A DNA stretch of 64,000 bases, taken from Mycolicibacterium iranicum. GTDB lineage: Bacteria; Actinomycetota; Actinomycetes; Mycobacteriales; Mycobacteriaceae. The first letter of the stretch is position 1. Each line of letters starts with the position of its first letter. The DNA is taken from assembly GCF_014190915.1 (NCBI RefSeq), contig NZ_JACHVU010000010.1:89723-153722 (forward strand), read 5' to 3'. Below the pieces are notes generated by a model. The model did no database searches and was not told the origin of the DNA. It saw only the letters and a program-made list of their open reading frames with translations. Shown one piece after another: positions 25,201 through 33,699 of this stretch. A program made the translations under genes and the position numbers.

Positions 25201-25230
25201 TTGGACAAGGCCGATGCCGTTTCGTAACCT
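25201..25230 (+). promoter_or_regulatory. SigA-type promoter of the NlpC/P60 gene
   Basis: TTGGAC (25201-25206), an 18-bp spacer and TAACCT (25225-25230) predict a start near 25237 and a leader of about 50 nt before the TTG start codon. Confidence 0.5.
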
Positions 25231-25288
25231 GTCTGAGACCTAAGTGAGTTCGAGGCGGCTCGTTACGGCAGTTTAAGGACGCGAAATC

Positions 25289-26443
25289 TTGAGGCTCGAC
25301 CACGCGCGCAGGAACACCCGCCGTTACCGGCAAACCCTCGTCAGCTTGATGGCAGGTCTGGCTGTCTTCGGCGCGGTGTTGACGGGGCAGGCCTTCGCCG
25401 ACCCGGCCGAAGACGCACTGGCAAAGCTGAACGACCTGTCGCGGCAGGCCGAGCAGACCACCGAGGCGATGCATTCGGCGCAGCTCGATCTGGACAACAA
25501 GCTGGCGATTCAGCAGGCCGCAGAGACCAAGCACGCCGGTGACCTGGCGGCCATGGACGCGGCGAAGACGAAGCTGTCCGACTTCCAGGGCAAGGTCGAC
25601 CACCTGGCCGCGGCACAGTACATGGGCGGCCGCACCTCCGGCTTCGACGCGATGCTGACCGCGTCCTCACCGCAGGGCCTGATCGACCAGCTATCGGTGC
25701 AGCGCGTGATGGCGGGCGAGATGCAGGCCCAGATGACCGCCTTCCGCGACGCCGGCAAGCAGGCCGAGATCGCCGAGCAGGCCTCGGCGGCGTCTGCGGC
25801 GGAGGCCAAGACGGCTGCCGAGCAGGCCGCCGCAGTGCGCGCCGACCTGCAGTCCAAGCAGAGCCAGCTGCAGACCCAGATCGCCATCGTCAAGGCGCAG
25901 TACGAGGCGCTGACCCCCAACCAGCGCCAGGCCCTCGCGGCGGCACCGCCGCCGCCCCCCGCTGCCGCGCCCGGTCAGCTGCCGCCCCCGCCGGGACAGG
26001 ATCCCGCGATCCTCGCCGCGCCGCCGGCACCTGCGATCCCCGCCGCGCCGCCCGTGCCCGGCGCCATCCCGCCCGGTGACATCGCCGCGCCGGGATCGCC
26101 CGCGGCCACCACCGTCATCCAGGCCGCGCTGAGCCGCATCGGTTCGCCGTACTCGTGGGGCGGCTCCGGCCCGAGTGCCTTCGACTGCTCCGGCCTGGTG
26201 ATGTGGTCGTTCCAGCAGGCCGGGATCTCACTGCCGCACTCCAGCCAGGCGCTGGCCCGCGGTGGGCAGTCGGTGTCGATGGACCAGATGCAGCCGGGCG
26301 ATCTCGTCACCTACTACTCCGATGCGTCTCACGTCGGCATCTACATCGGTGACGGCATGATGGTGCACGCCTCGACCTACGGCACACCGGTGCGCGTCGC
26401 CCCGGTGGACAATGCGCCGATCTACAACGTCCGTCGCTACTGA
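25289..26443 (+). CDS. Secreted NlpC/P60 peptidoglycan endopeptidase with coiled coil (Rv2190c type)
   Basis: Exported cell-wall hydrolase of 384 residues that should cleave peptide stems of peptidoglycan. A signal peptide (about 1-38, with Arg-rich start and ending GQAFA) is followed by a long coiled coil (about 40-200, rich in Ala, Gln and Lys), a Pro/Ala linker (about 210-270) and a C-terminal NlpC/P60 domain. The catalytic triad is visible: Cys300 in AFDCSGLVMW, His348 in ASHVGIYIG and His360 in MMVHAS. The coiled coil is the type that keeps RipA-like enzymes inactive until activated. The start is a TTG with AAGGA nine to ten bases upstream; no better start exists upstream of the signal peptide. 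Confidence 0.92.
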   Translation: MRLDHARRNTRRYRQTLVSLMAGLAVFGAVLTGQAFADPAEDALAKLNDLSRQAEQTTEAMHSAQLDLDNKLAIQQAAETKHAGDLAAMDAAKTKLSDFQGKVDHLAAAQYMGGRTSGFDAMLTASSPQGLIDQLSVQRVMAGEMQAQMTAFRDAGKQAEIAEQASAASAAEAKTAAEQAAAVRADLQSKQSQLQTQIAIVKAQYEALTPNQRQALAAAPPPPPAAAPGQLPPPPGQDPAILAAPPAPAIPAAPPVPGAIPPGDIAAPGSPAATTVIQAALSRIGSPYSWGGSGPSAFDCSGLVMWSFQQAGISLPHSSQALARGGQSVSMDQMQPGDLVTYYSDASHVGIYIGDGMMVHASTYGTPVRVAPVDNAPIYNVRRY

Positions 26444-27248
26444 CGCTTCCGGGCGGCGCCGCTCCGCAGACCGGCGCAGGATCGGCGCGGTGCTCGGAGC
26501 AGAACTGCTCTGCGCGGTGTTCGTGATCAGTGGTCCGCAGGTCGCCGACACGGGTCCCGCGATCGCCGCGCCGGTGTCCGGCAGCAGCGCCACCACGTCG
26601 GCCGCCACCCGCTCGGTGTCCACGCCCGACGGACGCACCGCACAGCTGATCGATCTCGGCGCGGCCGGTGGTGCGGCACTGCTCGATCGCCTCGCCGCCG
26701 AGTTGCCCGGGGCGACCGCGGCGGTCACCGCGTTCTGGGGACCCGACTGGCGCCGCGACATTACGATCGTCGCCGCCGGGTCCGCCGACCAGTTCCGGGC
26801 GCTGGCCGGCGGGGGACCCGACATCGCCGCCACCACCACCCCGCAGCGCATCACCTTCTCACCCGCGGCGGCGGCCATGAGCCCGGACGATCTGCGAATC
26901 GTGTTGCGCCACGAACTGTTCCACTACGCCGCGAGAGCCGACACCGCAGCCGATGCGCCCATCTGGCTGACCGAGGGCGTGGCCGATTTCGTCGGCCGAC
27001 CGCCGGCGGCCACCCCGGTCCCGGTGCCGGCGACCGTGCCGACCGACGCCGAGCTGGCCGAACCCGGACCCGCGCGGTCGGGCGCCTACGACCGGGCCTG
27101 GCAGTTCGCCTCCTACATCGCCGAGACCTACGGCACCGATGAGCTGCGCGAGCTCTACCTCGCCGCGTGCGGACACGGCCACCGCGATGTCGCCACGGCC
27201 GTGCGCGCCGCGCTCGGGGTCGACCTGCCGGCGGTACTCGCCCGGTGA
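26412..27248 (+). CDS. Exported zinc-metallopeptidase-like protein (Rv2189c type)
   Basis: Protein of 278 residues with an Arg-rich N-terminus and one hydrophobic signal or anchor segment (about 24-42). The C-terminal half has the gluzincin layout: HELFH with HExxH spacing, followed 20 residues on by WLTEGVADF with the third ligand Glu, as in peptidase MA-like families. Peptidase activity is therefore predicted, but the substrate is unknown. The ATG at 26412 lies 32 bp inside the NlpC/P60 gene; a GTG at 26490 with AGGA upstream is an alternative that would remove the basic N-terminus. Its TGA overlaps the pimB' GTG by 4 bp. Confidence 0.78.
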   Translation: MRRSTTSVATDASGRRRSADRRRIGAVLGAELLCAVFVISGPQVADTGPAIAAPVSGSSATTSAATRSVSTPDGRTAQLIDLGAAGGAALLDRLAAELPGATAAVTAFWGPDWRRDITIVAAGSADQFRALAGGGPDIAATTTPQRITFSPAAAAMSPDDLRIVLRHELFHYAARADTAADAPIWLTEGVADFVGRPPAATPVPVPATVPTDAELAEPGPARSGAYDRAWQFASYIAETYGTDELRELYLAACGHGHRDVATAVRAALGVDLPAVLAR

Positions 27249-28381
27249 AGCGACTCCTGCTCGTCACCAACGACTTTCCGCCACGCCGCGGCGGCATCCA
27301 GTCCTATCTCGAGGCGCTCGTCGGACATCTGGTCGCTTCCGGGGACTACGCGCTGACCGTCTATGCGCCGAAATGGAAGGGCGCCGAGGACTACGACTCC
27401 GTCGCGGCCGCAACCGGGTACGACGTCGTGCGCCATCCCGGCACGCTGATGGTGCCCGAACCGACCGTGGCGCGGCGGATGCGCCGGCTCATCGCCGAGC
27501 GCGACATCGACACCGTCTGGTTCGGGGCGGCGGCACCGCTGGCGCTGATGGCGCCGCTGGCCCGGTCGGCCGGCGCACGGAGGGTGATCGCCAGCACGCA
27601 CGGCCACGAGGTCGGCTGGTCGATGCTGCCGCTGGCGCGAACGGCGTTGCGCCGCATCGGCAACGACACCGATGTCGTCACCTACATCAGCGACTACACC
27701 CGGCGCCGGTTCGCGTCGGCCTTCGGCCCGGACGCGGCACTGGAACACGTGCCGCCGGGCGTCGACACCGAACGTTTCGTGCCCGACGAGGTCGCCCGGG
27801 CCGAGCTGCGGGCCCGCTACCGCTTGGGGGGCCGGCCCGTCGTGGTCTGCCTGTCCCGCCTGGTGCCGCGGAAGGGCCAGGACATGCTCATCCGCGCGCT
27901 GCCCGCGATCCGTCAGCGGGTCCCCGGGGCGGCGCTGGTGATCGTCGGCGGGGGACCGTACCGCACTTCGCTGCACCGGCTGGCCCACGATTTCGGGGTC
28001 GCCGACCATGTGGTCTTCACCGACAGCGTCCCCGGCGACGAATTGCCGGCCCACCACGCGATGGCCGACGTCTTCGCGATGCCGTGCCGGACGCGGGGCT
28101 CCGGACTCGACGTCGAAGGACTGGGCATCGTCTACCTGGAGGCATCGTCGACCGGGGTGCCCGTGGTGGCGGGACGTTCGGGCGGTGCCCCCGAGACGGT
28201 GGTCGACGGCGAGACGGGCCATGTCGTCGACGGGTGGGACGTCGGCGCGATCGCGGCCACCGTCGGTGAACTGCTCGCCGACCCCGCCCGCGCCGCGGCG
28301 ATGGGTGCCGCGGGCCGACAGTGGGTGATCGACAACTGGCGCTGGAGCCGGCAGGCCGGCCGCCTCGCCCAGCTGCTCTAA
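27245..28381 (+). CDS. pimB: GDP-mannose-dependent phosphatidylinositol monomannoside mannosyltransferase (PimB')
   Basis: GT4 glycosyltransferase of 378 residues that adds the second mannose to PIM1 on the inner face of the membrane. The N-terminal acceptor domain begins LLLVTNDFPPRRGGIQSYL. The C-terminal donor domain holds LSRLVPRKGQDMLIRAL and the EX7E region around GLGIVYLEASSTGVPVV. It corresponds to Rv2188c. The GTG at 27245 overlaps the preceding TGA (GTGA), so translation is coupled to the metallopeptidase-like gene. The TAA stop shares bases with the TAG of fadD15. Confidence 0.94.
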   Translation: MKRLLLVTNDFPPRRGGIQSYLEALVGHLVASGDYALTVYAPKWKGAEDYDSVAAATGYDVVRHPGTLMVPEPTVARRMRRLIAERDIDTVWFGAAAPLALMAPLARSAGARRVIASTHGHEVGWSMLPLARTALRRIGNDTDVVTYISDYTRRRFASAFGPDAALEHVPPGVDTERFVPDEVARAELRARYRLGGRPVVVCLSRLVPRKGQDMLIRALPAIRQRVPGAALVIVGGGPYRTSLHRLAHDFGVADHVVFTDSVPGDELPAHHAMADVFAMPCRTRGSGLDVEGLGIVYLEASSTGVPVVAGRSGGAPETVVDGETGHVVDGWDVGAIAATVGELLADPARAAAMGAAGRQWVIDNWRWSRQAGRLAQLL

Positions 28382-30186
28382 CCCTTGCTGTAGAGCGCCT
28401 CGATGTCGGCGGCGAACTTCTCCGCCACCACCTTGCGCTTCACCTTCAGCGTGGGGGTCAGCTCTCCGGTGTCCTCGGTGAAGTCGACGGGCAGGATGCG
28501 GAACTTCCGGATCTGTTCGGCCTTCGACACGGCCTGGTTGGCCTCCTTGACCGCCAGCTCCACCTCGGCCCGCAGATCGGGATCGTCGGTCAGATCGGCG
28601 ACCGAGGCCCCGGTGTCCTTGCTGTTGCGCTCTTTCCAGCCGGGGAACGCCTCCGGATCGATGGTGATCAGCGCAGCGATGAACGGCTGCTGGTCACCGA
28701 CGGCCATCGCCTGGCTGATGAGCGGGTGCGCGCGCAGCCGGTCTTCCAGCAGCGCCGGGGCGACGTTCTTGCCGCCCGCGGTCACGATGATCTCCTTCTT
28801 GCGGCCGACGATCGACAGGAAGCCGCCGTCGTCGATCGCGCCGAGGTCACCGGTGTGGAACCAGCCGTCGGTGAAGACCGCTCTGGTCTCCTCCTCGTTG
28901 CCCCAGTAGCCGTTGAAGACCACACCGCCCTTGACCAGCAACTCGCCGTCGTCGCCGAGGCGCATGCTGTTGCCGGGCAGCAGTTTGCCCACCGAGCCGA
29001 CGCGCAGGTCACCCACCCGGTTGACGGTGATGGCCGCGCTGGTCTCGGTCAGGCCGTAGCCCTCGTAGATCGACAGGCCGACGCCGCGGTAGAAGTGTCC
29101 GAGCCGCGCGCCGAGCGGAGCGCCACCGGAGATCGCGGCGTGGCAGTGCCCGCCGAGGGCGTCGCGGAGCTTGCCGTAGACCAGCCGGTCGAACAGCGCG
29201 TGCTTGAGCCGCAGCACGAGGCCGGGGCCGCCGGTGTCCTGCGCCTTGCTCCACTCGATGGCCGTGTCGGCGGCCGCCGCGAAGATCTTTCCCTTGCCGC
29301 TGCTCTCGGCGTTCTGCTCGGCGGTGTTGTAGACCTTCTCGAACACCCGCGGCACCGAGACCACGAGCGTGGGCTGGAACACCGCGAACATCGGGACCAG
29401 GTTCTTGATGTCACTGGTGAACCCGAGCGTGACCCCGTTGGCGAACGCCCCGATCGTCAGTGCGCGCGCCAGCACGTGGGCCAGCGGCAGGAACACCAGG
29501 AGCTTCTCGCCCTTGGCGAGGTGGTCGGGGAAACAGGCCTTGGCGCCGCGGATCTCGTAGAGCAGGTTGGAGTGCGTCAGCTGGCAGCCCTTCGGGCGCC
29601 CCGTGGTGCCCGACGTGTAGATCAACGTCGCGGCGTCAGAGGACCGGATTCCGGCGACCCGCTGGTCGACCGCGCCGGCCTCGATGTCGCGGCCGGCCTC
29701 GGCCAGCTCGTCGAGGGCCGGGGTCCCCGAGCCGTCGATGACGTACACCTTGCGCAGCTGCGGCAGGGTCTCTCGCTGCGCCTCGATACGTCCGGCGTGG
29801 GCGTCGGTCTCGGCGATGGCGGCCACCGCGCCGGAGTCCTGCAGGACGAACTGCACCTGCTCGGCCGAGCTGGTCTCGTAGATCGGGACCGTCACCGCGC
29901 CGATCGACAGGATCGCCAGGTCCAAAATCGGCCATTCGTAACGGGTGGCCGACAGCAGCGCCACCCGGTCCCCGGGCTCGACGCCCAGGGCGATCAAACC
30001 CTTTGCCGCCGAGCGGATCTGCTCGGCCGCCTGCCAGGCCGGGACATCGACCCACGACCCGTCGACGAGACGCTGGAAGATCACCAGGTCGGGGTCGTCG
30101 CGCTCGTGGAGGTAGACGGATTCGACGATGCTGTCGTGCTCGTCGACGGTGAACGGTGCCGGAACGCTGAACTCGCGCGCAGTCAT
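28378..30186 (-). CDS. fadD15: Long-chain fatty-acid--CoA ligase (FadD15 type)
   Basis: AMP-forming acyl-CoA synthetase of 602 residues. The P-loop-like motif LIYTSGTTGRPKGCQLTH, the YGLTETSAAI motif, GWFHTGDLGAIDDGGFL and the C-terminal IVTAGGKNVAPALLED are all present. It supplies activated fatty acids for lipid synthesis or breakdown; which chain lengths cannot be read here. The ATG has an AGAGGG ribosome site. It corresponds to Rv2187 and converges on pimB' with a shared stop (CTAA). Confidence 0.94.
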   Translation of the reverse strand: MTAREFSVPAPFTVDEHDSIVESVYLHERDDPDLVIFQRLVDGSWVDVPAWQAAEQIRSAAKGLIALGVEPGDRVALLSATRYEWPILDLAILSIGAVTVPIYETSSAEQVQFVLQDSGAVAAIAETDAHAGRIEAQRETLPQLRKVYVIDGSGTPALDELAEAGRDIEAGAVDQRVAGIRSSDAATLIYTSGTTGRPKGCQLTHSNLLYEIRGAKACFPDHLAKGEKLLVFLPLAHVLARALTIGAFANGVTLGFTSDIKNLVPMFAVFQPTLVVSVPRVFEKVYNTAEQNAESSGKGKIFAAAADTAIEWSKAQDTGGPGLVLRLKHALFDRLVYGKLRDALGGHCHAAISGGAPLGARLGHFYRGVGLSIYEGYGLTETSAAITVNRVGDLRVGSVGKLLPGNSMRLGDDGELLVKGGVVFNGYWGNEEETRAVFTDGWFHTGDLGAIDDGGFLSIVGRKKEIIVTAGGKNVAPALLEDRLRAHPLISQAMAVGDQQPFIAALITIDPEAFPGWKERNSKDTGASVADLTDDPDLRAEVELAVKEANQAVSKAEQIRKFRILPVDFTEDTGELTPTLKVKRKVVAEKFAADIEALYSKG

Positions 30187-30281
30187 CGGAGGTGCCCTCT
30201 CGCTTTACAGGCCGCAATGCTGTGTACAGCGTAGTCGTCCCCGATCGGCCGGCTGCCCCGCATGTGTGAAGCTTGTCTGTC

Positions 30282-30671
30282 ATGAACAGCTTCCAGATCG
30301 CCGACGAGACGTTCATCGCCGCCGATCCTGTCGCCGTCGGCCGCGCCGTGGCCGATCCGGCGAGCTGGTCGCGGTGGTGGCCGGATCTGCGGCTCACGGT
30401 GGTCGAGGACCGTGGTGAGGTGGGGCAGCGCTGGACGGTGACGGGCGCGCTGACCGGCACGATGGAGGTCTGGCTGGAGAAGGTGCTCGACGGCGTGATC
30501 CTGCACTACTTCCTGCACGCCGAGCCGTCAGGCGTCGCGGCCTGGGAACTGGCGAAGATGAACCTGCCCAAGCTGAACCACCGCCGACGCGTCGCCGGCA
30601 AGGAGATGGCCTTCGAGGTCAAGCGCACGCTGGAGGCGGACCGTCCGGTCGGGGTGTCCCGGCTGGCCTGA
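30282..30671 (+). CDS. SRPBCC/START-like protein (Rv2186c type)
   Basis: Small soluble protein of 129 residues with a polyketide cyclase/START-like helix-grip pattern: FIAADPVAVGRAVADPASWSRWWPDL at the start, then alternating strands and a C-terminal amphipathic helix (LPKLNHRRRVAGKEMAFEVKRTL). Such folds bind lipids or other hydrophobic ligands. The ATG at 30282 gives the usual length; a TTG three codons upstream has no support. It begins a same-strand run with a second SRPBCC protein, an ArsA-type ATPase, a small Cys protein and an acyltransferase. Confidence 0.82.
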   Translation: MNSFQIADETFIAADPVAVGRAVADPASWSRWWPDLRLTVVEDRGEVGQRWTVTGALTGTMEVWLEKVLDGVILHYFLHAEPSGVAAWELAKMNLPKLNHRRRVAGKEMAFEVKRTLEADRPVGVSRLA

Positions 30672-30744
30672 AGCGTCACGCCCGTACCCGGGCCGGAAGG
30701 GTAGATTTCTGGCCAGCGACCAGACCACAGTGGGGAAGGTTCCA

Positions 30745-31182
30745 GTGGCAGACAAGACCGCGCAGACCATCTACATCGACGCCGATCCGGCGACGGTGAT
30801 GGATGTCATCGCCGACATCGGCTCGTACACCGATTGGGTCGCCGAGTACAAGGAGGCCGAGGTCCTCGAAGCCGACGAGGCGGGCTACCCGAAGAAGGCC
30901 CGGATCGTCCTGGACGCGGCGGTGCTCAAGGACACCATGGTGCTGGCCTACGAATGGCCCGCCGAGCGCACCTCGGTGACATGGTCGCTGGTGTCGAGCA
31001 CCCTGCTCAAAGCCCTCGACGGGGCATATCGCCTGACGCCGAAGGGATCCGGCACCGAGGTGACCTACGAGCTCTCTGTCGACCTGATCATCCCGATGAT
31101 CGGTCTGCTCAAGCGCAAGGCGGAGCGGCGCCTCACCGACACCGCGCTCAAGGACCTGAAGAAACGAGTCGAGGCTGACTGA
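30745..31182 (+). CDS. SRPBCC/START-like protein (Rv2185c, TB16.3 type)
   Basis: Soluble protein of 145 residues with the SRPBCC fold: IYIDADPATVMDVIADIGSYTDWV at the start and a long C-terminal helix (GLLKRKAERRLTDTALKDL) that would close a hydrophobic cavity. The GTG at 30745 has GGAAGG eight bases upstream. It lies 4 bp before the ArsA-type ATPase, so the two are very likely made together. Ligand unknown; a lipid or lipid precursor is a reasonable guess from the fold and the neighbouring acyltransferase. Confidence 0.85.
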   Translation: MADKTAQTIYIDADPATVMDVIADIGSYTDWVAEYKEAEVLEADEAGYPKKARIVLDAAVLKDTMVLAYEWPAERTSVTWSLVSSTLLKALDGAYRLTPKGSGTEVTYELSVDLIIPMIGLLKRKAERRLTDTALKDLKKRVEAD

Positions 31183-31186
31183 ACGC

Positions 31187-32461
31187 ATGGACGCCGCCGA
31201 CGCGGGTACTGCGCCCAAGGTGACGCGCATCAGCCTGTTCGTCGGTAAAGGCGGCGTCGGCAAATCGACGCTGGCGACCGCGACCGCAGTGCGTGCCGCA
31301 CGCACCGGGGAGCGGGTCCTCGTCGTGTCGACCGACCAGGCGCACTCCACCGGTGATGTGCTCGGGGTCGACCTGGTGCCCACGGGACGCCGGGAGCCCA
31401 CCCGCGTGCTCGCCGATCTCGACACCGCGGACACCGGTGGCGGGTCACTCGACGCGCTGGCACTCGACACCCTGGCGCTGCTCGCCGAGCGATGGCGCAC
31501 GGTGGCGGGTCCCCTGGCGCAGCGCTTCCCCGACTCCGATCTTGGAGACATTGCCCCAGAAGAGCTTTCGGCCCTGCCCGGCGTGCAGGAGGTGCTGGGC
31601 CTGCACGAGGTCGGCGAGCTGGCGAACTCCGGGCGGTGGGACCGCGTGGTGGTCGACTGCGCGTCCACCGCCGACGCGATGCGGATGCTGACGCTGCCCG
31701 CCACCTTCGCGCTGTACCTGGAACGGGCCTGGCCCCGCCATCGCCGGCTGTCGAGCGCCGACGATCCGCGGACCGCGCTGGTGGTCGGGGTGCTGGAGAG
31801 CATCGCCGCGGGCACCGACCAGCTCGGCAGCATGCTCACCGACGGTGCGAGGGTCGGGGCGCATCTGGTGATGACCCCCGAGCGCGTGGTGGCCGCCGAG
31901 GCGGTCCGCACCCTGGGCACGCTGTCGCTGATGGGAGTCCAGGTCGCCGAGTTGATCGTGAACCAGGTTCTGGTGCAGGACGATTCGTTCGAGTATCAGA
32001 ACCTGCCCGCGCATCCGGCCTTCGACTGGTACTCCGAGCGCATCGGCGAGCAGAAGACCGTGCTCGACGACCTCGACCACGCCATCGGCGATGTGCAGCT
32101 GGTGCTCGTGCCCCACGTCGCCGGCGAACCCATCGGGCCCAAAGCGCTGGGGGAGCTGCTCGACAGCGCCCGCAGGCGGGACGGCGCACCGCCGCCGGGC
32201 CCGCTGCGGCCCATCGTGGACCGCGAGTCGGGCAGCGGCCTGGAGGCGGTCTACCGTCTCCGGCTGGAGCTCCCGCAGGTCGACCCCTCGACATTGTCGT
32301 TGGGTAGGGTCGAGGACGACCTGATCATCGGCGCCGGCGGCATGCGGCGCCGCGTTCGCCTCGCATCGGTGTTGCGGCGGTGCGTCGTCCTTGGCGCCCA
32401 GCTACGCGGCACCGAGTTGACGGTGCGATTCCGACCGAACCCGGAGGTGTGGCCGCGATGA
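31187..32461 (+). CDS. ArsA/Get3-family ATPase (Rv2184c type)
   Basis: Protein of 424 residues with the deviant Walker A FVGKGGVGKSTLATATAV of the ArsA/Get3 branch of SIMIBI NTPases, then VVSTDQAHSTGDVLG (switch I) and VVVDCASTADAMRML (switch II). No arsenite-binding Cys pattern and no arsenic resistance genes are present, so anion pumping is unlikely. The family otherwise moves hydrophobic protein or lipid cargo. It is packed between an SRPBCC protein (4 bp) and a small Cys protein (4-bp ATGA overlap). The cargo is unknown. Confidence 0.85.
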   Translation: MDAADAGTAPKVTRISLFVGKGGVGKSTLATATAVRAARTGERVLVVSTDQAHSTGDVLGVDLVPTGRREPTRVLADLDTADTGGGSLDALALDTLALLAERWRTVAGPLAQRFPDSDLGDIAPEELSALPGVQEVLGLHEVGELANSGRWDRVVVDCASTADAMRMLTLPATFALYLERAWPRHRRLSSADDPRTALVVGVLESIAAGTDQLGSMLTDGARVGAHLVMTPERVVAAEAVRTLGTLSLMGVQVAELIVNQVLVQDDSFEYQNLPAHPAFDWYSERIGEQKTVLDDLDHAIGDVQLVLVPHVAGEPIGPKALGELLDSARRRDGAPPPGPLRPIVDRESGSGLEAVYRLRLELPQVDPSTLSLGRVEDDLIIGAGGMRRRVRLASVLRRCVVLGAQLRGTELTVRFRPNPEVWPR

Positions 32462-32865
32462 ACGGGGCGCACTCCGATCTCGGACCCGAGCTGCGGCAGC
32501 TGGCCCAGTCGATCCTGGAGAAACTCGATCCTGCGGTCCGGCTCGCGGCCGCGCGGGCGCAGTCGGCGCCGGGCGGCGCCGGTCGCTGCCAGCAGGTGTG
32601 GTGCCCGGTGTGTGCGCTGGCGGCGCTGATCGCAGGGGAGCAGCACCCGCTGCTGGACGTCGTCGCCGAACACAGCGTGGCGCTGCTGACCCTGGTCAAG
32701 GCGATGGTCGACGACATCAACACCGCAGACAGCAGCGCCGACACCGGCAACGCTGACACCGGCACACCGGCCGGCCCCGATCCGGACGACACCCCGCCAC
32801 CCGAGGACCCGCCACCGTCGTCGCCGGGCCGGTACCAGCACATCCCGGTCAGCATCGACGAATAG
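32458..32865 (+). CDS. Small Cys-containing protein (Rv2183c type)
   Basis: Protein of 135 residues without a recognised domain. After a helical N-terminus it has RCQQVWCPVCALAAL, three cysteines in C-x5-C-x2-C spacing that could bind a metal. A second helix follows, then an acidic, proline-rich and probably disordered tail from about residue 85. The ATG overlaps the ATPase stop (ATGA) and has GGAGG about ten bases upstream. Strict coupling to the ATPase suggests a partner or regulator of that enzyme. I do not recognise a function. Confidence 0.8.
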   Translation: MNGAHSDLGPELRQLAQSILEKLDPAVRLAAARAQSAPGGAGRCQQVWCPVCALAALIAGEQHPLLDVVAEHSVALLTLVKAMVDDINTADSSADTGNADTGTPAGPDPDDTPPPEDPPPSSPGRYQHIPVSIDE

Positions 32866-32971
32866 GCAAAGTAGAACTACTCGGCCTCCTGTGTGGTTGC
32901 GGGCACAGCCCGTGGGTAAAGTTGTCGCAGAGCATCTTGACCGCGCCGCGGTCGCCTGATCCGGAGGGCCC

Positions 32972-33697
32972 ATGTGGTATTGGCTGTTCAAGTTCATCTT
33001 CATGGGGCCGCTGCTGACCATGCTGGGTCGGCCCAAAGTCGAAGGGCTTGAGCACGTTCCGCAGTCCGGAGCGGTGATCCTGGCGAGCAACCACCTCGCG
33101 GTGGCCGACAGCTTCTACCTTCCGCTGGTCGTGAGCAGGCGCATCACATTCCTGGCCAAGGCCGAGTACTTCACGGGCACCGGGATCAAGGGCTGGTTCA
33201 CCCGCTGGTTTTACACGGTCGCCGGTCAGGTGCCCATCGACCGCACCGACGCCGACAGCGCGCAGGCGGCGCTGACCACCGCGCAGCGCATCCTCGCCGA
33301 GGGCAAGCTGCTGGGCATGTACCCCGAGGGCACCCGCTCGCCTGACGGCAAGCTGTACAAGGGCAAGACCGGGTTGGCCCGGCTGGCGCTGGAGACCCAG
33401 GTTCCCGTCATCCCGGTCGCGATGATCGGGACCGACGTCGTGAACCCGCCCGGAAGCAAGATGTGGCGGTTCGGACGGGTCCAGGTCAAGTTCGGGGCGC
33501 CGATGGACTTCCGCCGTTTCGAAGGGCTGGCGGGCAATCGGTTCATCGAGCGGGCCGTCATCGACGAGGTCATGTACGAGTTGATGCGCCTGTCGGGCCA
33601 GGAGTACGTCGACCTCTACGCGGCCGACATCAAAGAGGGAAAAGCTGAGGCGGCGGGCAAGCCGCCGACCCGTCTTCCCGACGCCGCCGCCGGCTGA
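32972..33697 (+). CDS. 1-acylglycerol-3-phosphate acyltransferase (PlsC family)
   Basis: Membrane-associated acyltransferase of 241 residues. The catalytic motif NHLAVAD (HX4D), the substrate motif YPEGTRSPDG and VPVIPVAMIGT are present. It should acylate lysophosphatidic acid or a related lysolipid in phospholipid synthesis. It corresponds to Rv2182c. GGAGGGCCC directly precedes the ATG. It lies 106 bp after the small Cys protein on the same strand and ends 2 bp from the stop of the converging mannosyltransferase. Confidence 0.92.
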   Translation: MWYWLFKFIFMGPLLTMLGRPKVEGLEHVPQSGAVILASNHLAVADSFYLPLVVSRRITFLAKAEYFTGTGIKGWFTRWFYTVAGQVPIDRTDADSAQAALTTAQRILAEGKLLGMYPEGTRSPDGKLYKGKTGLARLALETQVPVIPVAMIGTDVVNPPGSKMWRFGRVQVKFGAPMDFRRFEGLAGNRFIERAVIDEVMYELMRLSGQEYVDLYAADIKEGKAEAAGKPPTRLPDAAAG

Positions 33698-33699
33698 CG

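Noticed and set aside
25139..25288. c-di-AMP (ydaO-type) riboswitch in front of the NlpC/P60 gene
   Set aside because: Such switches precede some actinobacterial wall hydrolases, but the leader after the predicted start is only about 50 nt and the conserved G-rich blocks are absent.
28321..30234. 637-codon plus-strand frame opposite fadD15
   Set aside because: It mirrors the FadD15 codons exactly, has no motif and is a GC-driven shadow; the same holds for the long frames at 37302-39167 opposite pknL and 40356-41558 opposite mptA.
31187..32461. Arsenite-pump ATPase with arsenic resistance role
   Set aside because: The Walker motif fits ArsA, but there is no metalloid-binding Cys pattern and no arsB, arsC or arsR nearby.
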